A stretch of 64,000 nucleotides of DNA from Amycolatopsis mediterranei (GTDB lineage Bacteria > Actinomycetota > Actinomycetes > Mycobacteriales > Pseudonocardiaceae), in contig NZ_CP100416.1 in assembly GCF_026017845.1 (NCBI RefSeq), positions 3,011,926 through 3,075,925 on the forward strand, written 5' to 3'. The position numbers were made by a program, and so were the translations under genes. The notes beneath the pieces are model-generated. The model saw only the letters and a list, made by a program, of their open reading frames with translations, was not told the DNA's origin and did not search any database. Within the stretch, counting starts at the first letter, position 1, and each line of letters begins with the position of its first letter. Below, piece after piece: positions 10,348-18,898 of this stretch.

Positions 10348-10911
10348 GTGGCCACGACCAACGACCTGAAGAACGGGCTCGTCCTCAACCTCGAGGGCCA
10401 GCTGTGGACCGTCACCGCGTTCCAGCACGTCAAGCCGGGCAAGGGCGGTGCCTTCGTGCGCACGACGCTCAAGCACGTGCTCACCGGCAAGGTGGTCGAC
10501 AAGACGTTCAACGCGGGCACGAAGGTCGAGACGGCCACGGTGGACCGCCGGAACATGACCTACCTGTACAAGGACGGCGCCGACTTCGTCTTCATGGACG
10601 GCGACACCTACGACCAGATCACGGTCCCGGCCGAGGTCGTCGGCGACAACGCCAACTACATGCTCGAGAACACCGAGGTCCAGGTCGCGGTGCACGAGAA
10701 CGAGCCGCTGTACGTCGAGCTCCCGACGTCGGTCGAGATCATCATCCAGCACACCGACCCCGGCCTGCAGGGCGACCGTTCGACCGGCGGCACCAAGCCG
10801 GCGACGCTGGAGACCGGCGCGGAGATCCAGGTCCCGCTGTTCCTGTCCACCGGCGAGAAGATCAAGGTCGACACCCGCGACGGCCGTTACCTGGGCCGCG
10901 TCTCCAGCTGA
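10348..10911 (+). CDS. efp: translation elongation factor P
   Basis: A 187-residue, three-domain factor that enters the ribosomal E-site to relieve stalling at polyproline stretches. The N-terminal KOW-like domain has the exposed loop KPGKGGAF with the lysine/arginine tip around residue 32. The two OB-fold domains follow, ending in the GRYLGRVSS signature. The GTG at 10348 is preceded by CAGGAGAC. The stop TGA shares its last base with the nusB ATG (TGATG), so the two are coupled. Confidence 0.97.
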   Translation: MATTNDLKNGLVLNLEGQLWTVTAFQHVKPGKGGAFVRTTLKHVLTGKVVDKTFNAGTKVETATVDRRNMTYLYKDGADFVFMDGDTYDQITVPAEVVGDNANYMLENTEVQVAVHENEPLYVELPTSVEIIIQHTDPGLQGDRSTGGTKPATLETGAEIQVPLFLSTGEKIKVDTRDGRYLGRVSS

Positions 10912-11366
10912 TGCCGACGTCGAAACCCCACCCGAACCGCGGCGGTGCGATCAGCCGCCGGCAGGCGCGCCGCCGCGCGGTGGAAATGCTGTACGAGGCC
11001 GTCCAGCGCGACACCGACGCGGTCACGCTGCTGGCCGACCGGGTCGGCGCGACCGAGGTCGACCCGATCGGGGACTACACGATCACCCTGGTCGAGGGCG
11101 TGACCGGCCGGAAGACCCAGATCGACGAGCTGCTGGCCGAGCACGCGCAGGGCTGGACCCTGGAGCGGATGCCGAAGGTCGACCTCGCGGTGCTGCGGGT
11201 CGGGGTCTACGAGCTGCTCTGGGCCGAGGACGTGCCGGACCCGGTCGCGATCGACGAGGCCGTCGGCCTGGCGAAGGAGCTGTCCACGGACGACTCGCCG
11301 CGGTTCGTCAACGGCGTGCTGGGCCGGATCGGCACGATCGCCGACCGCCTCCGCGCGGTTCTCTAG
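10911..11366 (+). CDS. nusB: transcription antitermination factor NusB
   Basis: A 151-residue all-helical protein that binds boxA RNA with NusE (S10) for rRNA antitermination. After a basic N-terminal tail, the helices start at SRRQARRRAVEMLYEA. The conserved C-terminal half includes DLAVLRVGVYELLW, VAIDEAVGLAKELSTDDSP and FVNGVLGRIG. It starts one base inside the efp stop codon and is probably expressed from the efp transcript. Confidence 0.96.
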   Translation: MPTSKPHPNRGGAISRRQARRRAVEMLYEAVQRDTDAVTLLADRVGATEVDPIGDYTITLVEGVTGRKTQIDELLAEHAQGWTLERMPKVDLAVLRVGVYELLWAEDVPDPVAIDEAVGLAKELSTDDSPRFVNGVLGRIGTIADRLRAVL

Positions 11367-11389
11367 GGCCGGCCGGAGGTCATGCCCGC

Positions 11390-11788
11390 TCAGACGTCGG
11401 CTTCGATGGCGAAAGTGTTGCCGTCCGGGTCCTGAAACCAGGCGATCCGCCCACCGCCGGCCCGGGCCGTGATCCCCTTCGCGTCGTGTTCGAGCTGGTC
11501 GTAGCGGGTGAACTCGACGCCGGTCGAGGTGAGTTCGTCGACGATCTCGTCGAGGTCGTCGACGTACCAGGTCGCCAGGGTGGCCGGGCTCTTCCCGGCG
11601 GTGACGGACTGGTACACGTTCAGGGCCGGTCCGCCACCGGATCCGTAGGTCCGGCTGCCGCCGGCGACGTGGGCGCTGGGCCCGGACTGCAGCGCCCGCA
11701 GGCCGAGCTTGCCTTCGTAGAACTCGACCGCCCGGTGGATGTCGGACACGGCGATCGAAGCTCTGACTCGGTACGCGCTCAGGGGCAT
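11390..11788 (-). CDS. VOC family (glyoxalase/bleomycin-resistance-like) protein
   Basis: A 132-residue single VOC domain built of two beta-alpha-beta units: RVRASIAVSDIHRAVEFYE at the start and RIAWFQDPDGNTFAIEADV at the end, with LATWYVDDLDEIVDEL between. Such proteins act as dimers on small molecules or as drug-binding proteins; the ligand cannot be predicted. The ATG at 11788 is chosen because a minus-strand TAGGGT ends 5 bases before it, suggesting a leaderless mRNA. An upstream in-frame start at 11815 would add nine residues. Confidence 0.8.
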   Translation of the reverse strand: MPLSAYRVRASIAVSDIHRAVEFYEGKLGLRALQSGPSAHVAGGSRTYGSGGGPALNVYQSVTAGKSPATLATWYVDDLDEIVDELTSTGVEFTRYDQLEHDAKGITARAGGGRIAWFQDPDGNTFAIEADV

Positions 11789-11882
11789 GAGCCACCCTAT
11801 CGCGCCACAAGACACGGCGAAGTGAGCGCGGATCGCGCTCTCCGCGAGCAGGGCTCGCCCCCGAACGAGCCCCCCGACGAGT

Positions 11883-11921
11883 CAGTGAGCGTCTCCGGTG
11901 CCCCACCGGGAACGCTCACTG
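11883..11921. terminator. hairpin downstream of bldD
   Basis: Arms CAGTGAGCGTCTCCGGTG (11883-11900) and 11904-11921 are complementary apart from two adjacent positions, with a 3-base loop. The hairpin lies 24 bases past the bldD stop and upstream of the VOC gene's start. No T-tract follows. Confidence 0.6.
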
Positions 11922-11945
11922 CGTCGGTCAAAGCACATCCGGCGA

Positions 11946-12434
11946 TCAGTCCTCCTTGGAAGGACGCGCCTCCGGCGGCAGGACGCCCCAGTCGATGAGC
12001 TGCTCGGTGAGCTCGCCCGGGGTCATGTCGTAGATGATCGCCAGGGACCGCAGGTCCTCGGTGCGGATCGAAAGCACCTTGCCGTTGTAGTCGCCGCGCT
12101 GGCTCTGGATCGTCGCCGCGTAGCGGGCCAGCGGGCCCACCTTTTCGGCCGGCAGCTGCTGCAGGCGCTCCAGGTTGATCACGATCTTGGTGGCGGGCTC
12201 GGCACCGGAGGGGACCCGGCCCTCGGGCAGCAGCTCGACCACCGGCACACCGTAGAAGTCGGCCAGCTCGGCCAGCTTCTGGACGGTGACGGCGCGGTCG
12301 CCACGCTCGTACGAGCCGACGACGACGGCCTTCCAGCGCCCACCGGACTTCTGCTCGACCCCGTGCAGGGACAGGCCCTGCTGCTGGCGGATCCCGCGGA
12401 GCTTGGCCCCGAGCGCCTTGGCGTAATCGCCCAT
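11946..12434 (-). CDS. bldD: developmental master regulator BldD
   Basis: A 162-residue DNA-binding repressor of sporulation and antibiotic genes in actinomycetes, dimerised by tetrameric cyclic di-GMP. The N-terminal Xre-type helix-turn-helix covers about residues 5-66 (GLSLHGVEQKS ... VVGSYERGDRAVTVQKLAEL). The C-terminal domain keeps the c-di-GMP signature RxD-X8-RxxD exactly: Arg113-Gly-Asp115, then Arg124-Thr-Glu-Asp127. Position next to pyrR and nusB is as in Streptomyces (SCO1488-SCO1490). A good match to the BldD operator lies about 67 bases upstream of its start, suggesting autoregulation. Confidence 0.95.
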   Translation of the reverse strand: MGDYAKALGAKLRGIRQQQGLSLHGVEQKSGGRWKAVVVGSYERGDRAVTVQKLAELADFYGVPVVELLPEGRVPSGAEPATKIVINLERLQQLPAEKVGPLARYAATIQSQRGDYNGKVLSIRTEDLRSLAIIYDMTPGELTEQLIDWGVLPPEARPSKED

Positions 12435-12500
12435 CTGGTCGTTCTCCGTTCTTCACCCCCTCCCGGTCGGGGTGACCGGGCCGGGGGACTCGCTGAGTCG

Positions 12501-12515
12501 AATACTCAGAGTAAT
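12501..12515. promoter_or_regulatory. candidate BldD operator upstream of bldD
   Basis: The 15-mer AATACTCAGAGTAAT matches the published Streptomyces consensus NTNACNC(A/T)GNGTNAN at all fixed positions except the second. It lies in the bldD-pyrR intergenic region, just downstream of a minus-strand TTGACC...TAACCA promoter-like pair. Confidence 0.55.
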
Positions 12516-12599
12516 GGTTACGCATTGTTGTCACCAGGTCAAGCAGAAGCTTGCCGCGAATCACGCCACACCACCCGGAAGACTGAGCAAAGTGCCTGC

Positions 12600-12605
12600 T
12601 ACTGT
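12600..12605 (+). promoter_or_regulatory. putative -10 element of the pyr operon (TACTGT)
   Basis: TACTGT lies 77 bases before the pyrR start codon, which would give a 5' leader of about 70 nt beginning near 12612. The leader contains a CCCC-N8-GGGG hairpin (12617-12632), the palindrome GTCCTTTAAGGAC (12640-12652) and the PyrR loop. Confidence 0.45.
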
Positions 12606-12651
12606 CGGTGGGAAAGCCCCGACCAGCAGGGGAACAGACGTCCTTTAAGGA

Positions 12652-12676
12652 CCCGTCCGGTGAGGCGGGGAAGGAG
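12652..12676 (+). promoter_or_regulatory. PyrR-binding RNA stem-loop next to the pyrR ribosome binding site
   Basis: CCCG (12652-12655) pairs with CGGG (12666-12669) around the loop UCCGGUGAGG (12656-12665). This matches the PyrR-recognition consensus UCCNGNGAGG. The ribosome binding site AAGGAG (12671-12676) follows after one base, so bound PyrR would block translation rather than cause termination, as shown for Mycobacterium smegmatis. No terminator-like structure with a T-run is seen. Confidence 0.75.
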
Positions 12677-12682
12677 TCCGGT

Positions 12683-13297
12683 TTGTCGTCACGCCCGCGT
12701 GACGCGGCTGGTTCGGCCGGGGAGCGCGAGCTCCTGACGGCCGGCGATGTCGCGCGCACGATCGCCCGAATGGCCCATCAGGTCATCGAAAAGACCGCGA
12801 ACGGTGCGGAGAGCACTACCCCGCCCGTGTTGCTCGGCATCCCGTCCCGGGGCACGCCGCTCGCGGTCCGCCTGGCCGACAAGATCGGCGAGTTCTCCGG
12901 CGTCCGCCCGCCCACCGGCGCCCTCGACGTCACCCTCTACCGGGACGACCTCCGCCGCCGCCCGCCGCGCGCGCTCGAGCAGACGCAGCTGCCGCCGGAC
13001 GGCATCGACGACCGCGTCGTGATCCTGGTCGACGACGTCCTCTTCTCCGGCCGGACGATCCGGGCCGCGCTCGATGCCCTGCGTGATCACGGCCGGCCCC
13101 GCGCGGTCCAGCTGGCCGTCCTGGTCGACCGCGGTCACCGCGAGCTGCCGATCCGCGCCGACTACGTGGGCAAGAACGTGCCGACCGCCCGCTCCGAGGG
13201 CGTGTCCGTCCTGCTGGCCGAGATCGACGGCCGGGACGCCGTCTTGCTGCGTCCCGCGGAAACCGGCCCTTCCGAAGCTGCTGGAGAGGACTCGTGA
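12683..13297 (+). CDS. pyrR: bifunctional pyr operon regulator / uracil phosphoribosyltransferase PyrR
   Basis: A 204-residue type I phosphoribosyltransferase-fold protein that binds pyr mRNA when UMP/UTP is high and has weak uracil phosphoribosyltransferase activity. The PRPP signature [15 protein letters not shown] is at about residues 111-125. [13 protein letters not shown] and [14 protein letters not shown] are family signatures. The rare TTG start at 12683 is chosen because AAGGAG lies 6 bases upstream and directly follows the PyrR-binding loop. The next in-frame candidate would remove conserved sequence. It ends in a GTGA overlap with pyrB. Confidence 0.9.
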   Translation: MSSRPRDAAGSAGERELLTAGDVARTIARMAHQVIEKTANGAESTTPPVLLGIPSRGTPLAVRLADKIGEFSGVRPPTGALDVTLYRDDLRRRPPRALEQTQLPPDGIDDRVVILVDDVLFSGRTIRAALDALRDHGRPRAVQLAVLVDRGHRELPIRADYVGKNVPTARSEGVSVLLAEIDGRDAVLLRPAETGPSEAAGEDS

Positions 13298-14241
13298 AGC
13301 ACCTGCTCGCCACCGACGGCCTGGACCCGGCGCTGGCCACGGCCGTGCTCGACACCGCCGACGAGCTGAAGCACACGCTGCTCGGCCGCGAGGTCAAGAA
13401 GCTGCCGACGCTGCGCGGCCGCACGGTGATCACCCTGTTCTACGAGAACTCGACCCGCACCCGGGTGTCGTTCGAGATCGCCGGCAAGTGGATGAGCGCG
13501 GACGTGATCAACGTTTCCGCGTCCAGCTCCTCGGTCAACAAGGGGGAGTCCCTTCGCGACACCGCGCTGACGCTGGCCGCGGCGGGTGCCGACTGCGTGA
13601 TCGTCCGGCACCCGGCCAGCGGAGCCGCCCAGCGGCTTTCGGAGTGGCTGGCCGGGCCCGGCACGTCGGTGGTCAACGCCGGCGACGGCACCCACGAGCA
13701 CCCGACGCAGGCGCTGCTCGACGCGGCCACGCTGCGGGAGCGCCTCGGCTCCCTCAAAGACCGCCGGATCGCGATCGTCGGGGACGTCCTGCACAGCCGC
13801 GTCGCCCGCTCGAACATCCACCTGCTCTCGGCCCTGGGCGCCGAAGTCGTGCTCGTCGCGCCGCCGACGTTGCTGCCTTACGGCGTCGAAAGCCTTCCGG
13901 TGACCGTTTCGCACGACCTGGACGCCGAGCTGCCCGCGGTCGACGCGGTGATGATGCTTCGCGTTCAGGCGGAACGGATGGCTGGCGGGGGCCCAGGGCA
14001 GAGCTTTTTCCCGAGCGCCCGCGAGTACTCGATCGCCTACGGCCTCTCGGAAAAGCGGCAGAAGCTGCTGCCGGACCACGCGGTCGTCCTGCACCCCGGT
14101 CCGATGCTGCGCGGGATGGAGATCGCGAGCGCGGTCGCCGACTCCCCGGCCTCGGCCATCACCGAACAGGTCCGCAACGGCGTCCACGTGCGCATGGCGG
14201 TCCTCTACCACCTCCTGGCCAGCGAAGGAGCCGCCGCGTGA
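13294..14241 (+). CDS. pyrB: aspartate carbamoyltransferase catalytic subunit
   Basis: A 315-residue enzyme that condenses carbamoyl phosphate and aspartate to carbamoyl-aspartate. The carbamoyl-phosphate site is [11 protein letters not shown] around residue 51, with HPTQALLD near 137 and the aspartate-binding [11 protein letters not shown] near the C-terminus. [12 protein letters not shown] carries the loop reaching into the neighbouring active site. The GTG start overlaps the pyrR stop and the stop overlaps the pyrC start. No regulatory pyrI subunit gene follows, as is usual in actinobacteria. Confidence 0.97.
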   Translation: MKHLLATDGLDPALATAVLDTADELKHTLLGREVKKLPTLRGRTVITLFYENSTRTRVSFEIAGKWMSADVINVSASSSSVNKGESLRDTALTLAAAGADCVIVRHPASGAAQRLSEWLAGPGTSVVNAGDGTHEHPTQALLDAATLRERLGSLKDRRIAIVGDVLHSRVARSNIHLLSALGAEVVLVAPPTLLPYGVESLPVTVSHDLDAELPAVDAVMMLRVQAERMAGGGPGQSFFPSAREYSIAYGLSEKRQKLLPDHAVVLHPGPMLRGMEIASAVADSPASAITEQVRNGVHVRMAVLYHLLASEGAAA

Positions 14242-15524
14242 GCACCGTGATCCAGGGCGCCCGCCCGTACGGCGAGGGTGACCCGGTCGACGTCCTGATC
14301 GAGGACGGCGTGATCACCGCGATCGGCGCCGTCGACGTCCCGGAAGACGCCGACGTGATCGACGCGGGCGGCCAGGTGCTGCTCCCCGGCTTCGTCGACC
14401 TGCACACCCACCTGCGCGAACCCGGTCGCGAGGACACCGAGACGATCGATTCCGGCTCGGCTGCGGCGGCGCTCGGCGGGTACACCGCGGTGTTCGCCAT
14501 GGCCAACACCGACCCGGTCGCCGACAACGCGGTGATCGTCGAGCACGTCTGGCGGCGCGGGCAGGAGGCCGGCCTGGTCGACGTCCACCCGGTCGGCGCG
14601 GTCACCGTCGGGCTCAAGGGCGAGAAGCTCGCCGAGCTGGGCACGATGGCGAACTCGCAGGCCCGGGTGAAGGTCTTCTCCGACGACGGCCTCTGCGTCG
14701 CCGACCCGCTGCTGATGCGCCGCGCGCTGGAGTACTCGACCGCGCTCGACGTCGTCATCGCGCAGCACGCCGAGGAACCGCGGCTGACCGTCGGCGCCCA
14801 GGCCCACGAGGGCGAGCGCGCGGCCCGGCTCGGCTACACCGGCTGGCCCGCCGCGGCGGAAGAGTCCATCGTGGCCCGCGACTGCCTGCTGGCGCTGCAC
14901 GCCAACGCCCGGCTGCACGTCTGCCACGTGTCCACTTCGGGCACGGCGGACGTCCTGGCTTGGGCGAAGGATCGCGGCACGAAGGTGTCGGCCGAGGTCA
15001 CGCCGCACCACCTGCTGCTCACCGACGAGCGCCTGGCCACCTACGACCCGGTGAACAAGGTGAACCCGCCGCTGCGCACGGAGTCCGACGCCGCGAAGCT
15101 GCGGAACGCGCTGGCGGAAGGCGTCATCGACTGCGTCGCCACCGACCACGCGCCGCACGCGGTGCAGGACAAGGACACCGAGTGGACCGCGGCCCGGCCG
15201 GGCATGCTCGGGCTGCAGACGGCGCTGTCCATCGTCACCGAAACGATGGTCCGCACCGGCCTGCTCGACTGGCGCGGCGTCGCCCGCGTGATGAGCGAGC
15301 GGCCCGCCGAGATCGGCAACCTGGCCGACCACGGCCGGCCGATCGAGGTGGGCGAGCCGGCGAACCTGGCGCTGGTCGACCCGGATGCCGAGTGGACGGT
15401 CCGGGGCGCCGAGCTGGCCAGCATCGCGGCCAACACCCCGTACGAGGGAATGCGGCTGCCCGGCGTGGTGACCGCGACGCTGCTGCGCGGGCGGATCACC
15501 GCGCGGGACGGGAAGATCTGCTGA
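14238..15524 (+). CDS. pyrC: dihydroorotase
   Basis: A 428-residue class I dihydroorotase of the amidohydrolase superfamily that cyclises carbamoyl-aspartate. The zinc site starts at [13 protein letters not shown] (about residue 58), with further ligands in the His residues of AQHAEEPRL and CHVSTSG and the aspartate in ATDHAPHA near 305. The GTG at 14238 overlaps the pyrB stop by 4 bases. Its stop TGA shares a base with the ATG of the PH-like gene. Confidence 0.97.
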   Translation: MSTVIQGARPYGEGDPVDVLIEDGVITAIGAVDVPEDADVIDAGGQVLLPGFVDLHTHLREPGREDTETIDSGSAAAALGGYTAVFAMANTDPVADNAVIVEHVWRRGQEAGLVDVHPVGAVTVGLKGEKLAELGTMANSQARVKVFSDDGLCVADPLLMRRALEYSTALDVVIAQHAEEPRLTVGAQAHEGERAARLGYTGWPAAAEESIVARDCLLALHANARLHVCHVSTSGTADVLAWAKDRGTKVSAEVTPHHLLLTDERLATYDPVNKVNPPLRTESDAAKLRNALAEGVIDCVATDHAPHAVQDKDTEWTAARPGMLGLQTALSIVTETMVRTGLLDWRGVARVMSERPAEIGNLADHGRPIEVGEPANLALVDPDAEWTVRGAELASIAANTPYEGMRLPGVVTATLLRGRITARDGKIC

Positions 15525-16018
15525 TGGAGCGCTTCTGGCTCGTGCTGGCGATTTTCGCCTTCTTCCTGCTCTGCGTCTGGGGCATGTACGTGGGCTGGCG
15601 CCGCAAGGCGCGCTCGCAGAGCGTCCAGGTGCCGCCGTTCCCCGCCATCCCTTCGGACGCCGGTGACGTGCTGCTGGAATCGACCGGCGTCTACCTCGCC
15701 ACGACCTTTGCCGGGGAGTGGCAGAACCGGATCGTCACCCGCGGCGCGGGGCTGCGCACCGGCGCGGTCTGGCGCCTGCACGACGGCGGTGTCGCCGTCG
15801 AACGCGGGGGAGCGCCCGACTTCTGGATCCCGCGGGAGGCCGTCACCGGCATCCGGCGCGACACGAAGATCGCCGGGAAGGTGATGGGCACCGACGCGCT
15901 GCTCGTCATCACCTGGCGGCTCGGGGACGCCGGGCTCGACACCGGCTTCCGCGGCGACGACCTCGACGACTATCCACAGTGGATCGAACAGCTCAAGATC
16001 AAGGGAGGTGCCCAGTGA
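15524..16018 (+). CDS. membrane-anchored PH-like domain protein of the pyr operon
   Basis: A 164-residue protein with one N-terminal transmembrane helix (about residues 4-24) followed by a basic GWRRKARSQ stretch and a beta-rich domain of about 130 residues resembling bacterial PH-like domains. A gene of this kind sits between pyrC and carA in many actinobacteria (Rv1382 in M. tuberculosis). Its role there is unknown; it may tether pyrimidine enzymes to the membrane, but this is speculation. Its ATG overlaps the pyrC stop, and its end carries AAGGGAGG, the ribosome binding site of carA. Confidence 0.75.
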   Translation: MERFWLVLAIFAFFLLCVWGMYVGWRRKARSQSVQVPPFPAIPSDAGDVLLESTGVYLATTFAGEWQNRIVTRGAGLRTGAVWRLHDGGVAVERGGAPDFWIPREAVTGIRRDTKIAGKVMGTDALLVITWRLGDAGLDTGFRGDDLDDYPQWIEQLKIKGGAQ

Positions 16019-17136
16019 ACGCGCGCGCTCAGGCCGCACTGGTGCTCGAAGACGGCCGGGTGTTCCGCGGCGCTGCCTACGGCGCGCAGGGGCGAACCCT
16101 CGGCGAGGCGGTGTTCTGCACCGGTATGACCGGCTACCAGGAAACGCTGACCGACCCGTCCTACCACGGGCAGATCGTGGTGCAGACCGCGCCGCAGATC
16201 GGCAACACCGGCTGGAACGACGAGGACGACGAGTCCTCGAAGATCTGGGTCAACGGGTATGTGGTGCGCGATCCCGCCCGGACGCCGTCCAACTGGCGCT
16301 CTCGCCGGACGCTGGACGAGGAACTGGTGCGCCAGGGGATCGTCGGCATCGCCGAGGTCGACACCCGCTCGCTGACCCGCCACCTGCGCGAGCTGGGCGC
16401 GATGCGCGCCGGGGTGTTCTCCGGCGACGCGCTGGGCAGCGTCGACGACATGGTCGCTTCGGTGTTGGCGAGCCCGAAGATGGAAGGTGCCGACCTGGCC
16501 GGCCAGGTCAGCACGCCGAAGCCGTACGTGGTCTCACCTTCCGGCGAAGTCCGCTTCCGGGTGGTCGCGCTGGACTTGGGCATCAAGTCCAACACCCCGC
16601 GGCAGATGGTCAAGCGCGGCATCGAGGTGCACGTGCTGCCCTCGAGCTCGTCGTTGGACGACCTCCTGGCGATCGAGCCGGACGGGGTGTTCCTGTCGAA
16701 CGGCCCGGGCGACCCGGCCACCACGGTGCACGCGACCGAGCTGACCAAGCAGGTCCTGGGCCGCGAGATCCCGCTGTTCGGCATCTGCTTCGGCAACCAG
16801 GTCCTCGGCCGGGCGCTCGGGCTCGGCACGTACAAGATGCGCTACGGCCACCGCGGCATCAACATCCCGGTGATCGACGTGGCGACCCGGTCGGTGGCCA
16901 TCACGGCGCAGAACCACGGCTTCGCCCTGGAAGGCGAGCCGGGCCGGCGCTTCGAGTCCCCGTTCGGGGCGGCGCAGATCAGCCACTATTGCCCCAACGA
17001 CGACACGGTCGAGGGCGTGCGGGCGCTGGACGTCCCGGCGTTCTCGGTCCAGTACCACCCCGAAGCCGCGGCCGGCCCGCACGACGCGGCCCCCCTGTTC
17101 GACGATTTCGTTTCGCTCATGGAGAAGCGGTCGTGA
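16015..17136 (+). CDS. carA: carbamoyl-phosphate synthase small (glutaminase) subunit
   Basis: A 373-residue subunit that hydrolyses glutamine and channels ammonia to CarB. The N-terminal CarA-specific domain starts AALVLEDGRVFRG and contains GMTGYQETLTDPSY. The class I amidotransferase domain starts near residue 180 (RVVALDLGIKSN) and has LSNGPGDP, the nucleophile Cys in GICFGNQ, and His/Glu in VQYHPEAAAGP. In most organisms carB follows directly; here two unrelated genes intervene. The stop overlaps the GTG of the ATPase gene (GTGA at 17133). Confidence 0.97.
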   Translation: MNARAQAALVLEDGRVFRGAAYGAQGRTLGEAVFCTGMTGYQETLTDPSYHGQIVVQTAPQIGNTGWNDEDDESSKIWVNGYVVRDPARTPSNWRSRRTLDEELVRQGIVGIAEVDTRSLTRHLRELGAMRAGVFSGDALGSVDDMVASVLASPKMEGADLAGQVSTPKPYVVSPSGEVRFRVVALDLGIKSNTPRQMVKRGIEVHVLPSSSSLDDLLAIEPDGVFLSNGPGDPATTVHATELTKQVLGREIPLFGICFGNQVLGRALGLGTYKMRYGHRGINIPVIDVATRSVAITAQNHGFALEGEPGRRFESPFGAAQISHYCPNDDTVEGVRALDVPAFSVQYHPEAAAGPHDAAPLFDDFVSLMEKRS

Positions 17137-18305
17137 CCCTCACGACCGGCATCGAGCGGCTCCGGATCCGGAATTTCCGGGTGCTCCGGGACGTCGAGCT
17201 GGCCGGCCTGACGCCGGTGACGGCGTTGCTCGGGCCGAATGGCAGCGGCAAGTCCACGGTCTTCGACGCATTGGACTTCCTCTCCGAGTCGCTTCGGGCG
17301 GGGCTGCGCTCGGCGTGGAACCAACGCGGGGGCGCCGCCGACATCGTGACCCATGGGTCGACCGGGCCGGTCGAGATCGAGGTGACCTGCCGCATCGAAG
17401 GCGCGGTGGCTGAGTACCGGCTTGCCATCGAGCACGACGATGACGAGCCGGTGGTGGCCGAGGAGAACCTGAGTTGGCAGCCGGCGGGGGCCGAAGCGCC
17501 TTCTGAGGCCCTGGATCTCCGGCGCGGGGCCGGAACGGTCGCCGGGATCGGAGCAATCGGTGGACAGCTTTCGTTGGCTACGCCGGACCTACTCGGCGTA
17601 GCTGTGGTCAGCCAGCTCGCCAACACGGCCGAAGTCGGCAAGTTCTACCGGTTCATCACCGAGATTCGTCTCTCGGATCTGGCTCTCGACGCGATGCGTA
17701 ATGGCGCGAAGGACGACAAGACGTCTCGGCTCAAGCCGGATGGCCGGAACGTGGGGGCCATCGTCCGGCGTATGCGCAACGGGCTTCCCCGCGAGTGGGA
17801 GAACATCCGGGCTTCGCTGCAGAGGTACGTCCCGGGATTCGAGGACATCGAACCCTTCGAACACGGCAACGGCGCCTGGATCGTCCGCCTGCGCGAACAG
17901 GGCAGGGAAGACCTCATCGCCCCGGAAAACATCTCGGACGGAACGCTGCAACTGCTCGGCTATCTGGTCGCGCTCCAAACCGATACCTCGGTGCTGCTGG
18001 TCGAGGAGCCGGAGAAGCAGGTCCACCCGCGACTGCACTACCGGCTCGCCGAGGACGCGCGGCGGACGGAGACAGCTGGTCAGGTCTTGGTCGCCACCCA
18101 TGCCCCCGAGTTCGTCGACCCTCTGCGGCCTGACGAGGTCTGGATGCTGTTCCGTGACGAATCCGGCTTCGCCCAGGCCCGGCGAGCGGCGGACATCCCT
18201 CAACTGATGGCCATGGTCGACAGCGGGGGCCTGCTGGGGAATCTCTGGACCGAAGGATTCTTCGGCCTCGGTGACCCCCTCGACCGGCCGGGGCAGCCTC
18301 GGTGA
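17133..18305 (+). CDS. OLD/ABC-type AAA ATPase inserted in the pyr operon
   Basis: A 390-residue RecF/OLD-like AAA_21 ATPase without a fused nuclease domain. It starts ERLRIRNFRVLRD and has Walker A GPNGSGKST (residues 34-42), an ABC-signature-like NISDGT (266-271), Walker B LLVEEPE (288-294) and a switch histidine in ATHAP (His323). All ATP-site elements look intact. It overlaps carA upstream and the DUF4276 gene downstream by 4 bases each, so it is translated as part of the pyrimidine operon. Base composition is visibly less GC-rich than in carA and carB, which suggests horizontal acquisition. ATPases of this type with a separate TOPRIM-like partner are common in phage-defence systems (PARIS, Gabija and split OLD are related in logic). 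Its exact function is unknown. Confidence 0.85.
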   Translation: MTLTTGIERLRIRNFRVLRDVELAGLTPVTALLGPNGSGKSTVFDALDFLSESLRAGLRSAWNQRGGAADIVTHGSTGPVEIEVTCRIEGAVAEYRLAIEHDDDEPVVAEENLSWQPAGAEAPSEALDLRRGAGTVAGIGAIGGQLSLATPDLLGVAVVSQLANTAEVGKFYRFITEIRLSDLALDAMRNGAKDDKTSRLKPDGRNVGAIVRRMRNGLPREWENIRASLQRYVPGFEDIEPFEHGNGAWIVRLREQGREDLIAPENISDGTLQLLGYLVALQTDTSVLLVEEPEKQVHPRLHYRLAEDARRTETAGQVLVATHAPEFVDPLRPDEVWMLFRDESGFAQARRAADIPQLMAMVDSGGLLGNLWTEGFFGLGDPLDRPGQPR

Positions 18306-18898
18306 TCCACATCGAGATCCTGGTGGAAGAGCAGTCGGCGGAAGCAGCGTTGAAGGCGCTGGTCCCGAAGATCGTCGGTGAGGACGTGTCCTTCGCGGTC
18401 CGGCGCTTCCGAGGCAAGCAGGATCTGCTGAAGCGGTTGCCCGGAATTCTGCGAGGGTTCGCGGCCCGGGTCCCGTGGGAAGCGCTTCGCGTCGTCGTGC
18501 TCGTCGACCGGGACGCCGAGGACTGCCGGGAGCTCAAGCGCCACCTGGTCAGGTTGAGCGGGGAAGCGGGACTTCCGTCCGAGTACATCCTGCACCGCGT
18601 GGTGATCGACGAGCTGGAGTCCTGGTTTCTCGGCGACGTCCCGGCCCTGTGTACGGCATACGACCGGGTGCCGAAAGACCTGGACAAACAAGCGCGTTAC
18701 CGCGATCCCGACGACACCGGCAAGGCGTCGCGTGCGCTGGAGGACCTCCTGCGGTCCAAGAGATATCTCCGAGACCGCTTGCCGAAGGTGGCAGTCGCTG
18801 AAGCCATCGCGCCCCACATGGACATCGAGAACAACCGATCCAAAAGCTTTCAGGTATTCCGCGACGGTCTGCGGCGCCTGGTGAAAGAAGGAAACTGA
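18302..18898 (+). CDS. DUF4276 protein with TOPRIM-like acidic motifs, partner of the ATPase
   Basis: A 198-residue DUF4276 family protein. The order of acidic motifs resembles TOPRIM nucleases: IEILVEEQS near the N-terminus (Glu9/Glu10), [12 protein letters not shown] with Asp69-x-Asp71, and [12 protein letters not shown] with Glu104/Glu106. [29 protein letters not shown] and [10 protein letters not shown] are typical of the family. It probably acts with the preceding ATPase, to which it is coupled by GTGA at 18302; its TGA shares a base with the carB ATG. Nuclease activity is inferred from the motif pattern only. Codon use is less GC-biased than in its neighbours. Confidence 0.8.
   Translation: MIHIEILVEEQSAEAALKALVPKIVGEDVSFAVRRFRGKQDLLKRLPGILRGFAARVPWEALRVVVLVDRDAEDCRELKRHLVRLSGEAGLPSEYILHRVVIDELESWFLGDVPALCTAYDRVPKDLDKQARYRDPDDTGKASRALEDLLRSKRYLRDRLPKVAVAEAIAPHMDIENNRSKSFQVFRDGLRRLVKEGN

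Noticed and set aside
12640-12652. Palindrome GTCCTTTAAGGAC as a separate transcription-factor site
   Set aside because: It is inside the predicted pyr leader RNA, next to the PyrR loop, where an RNA secondary-structure role is more likely.
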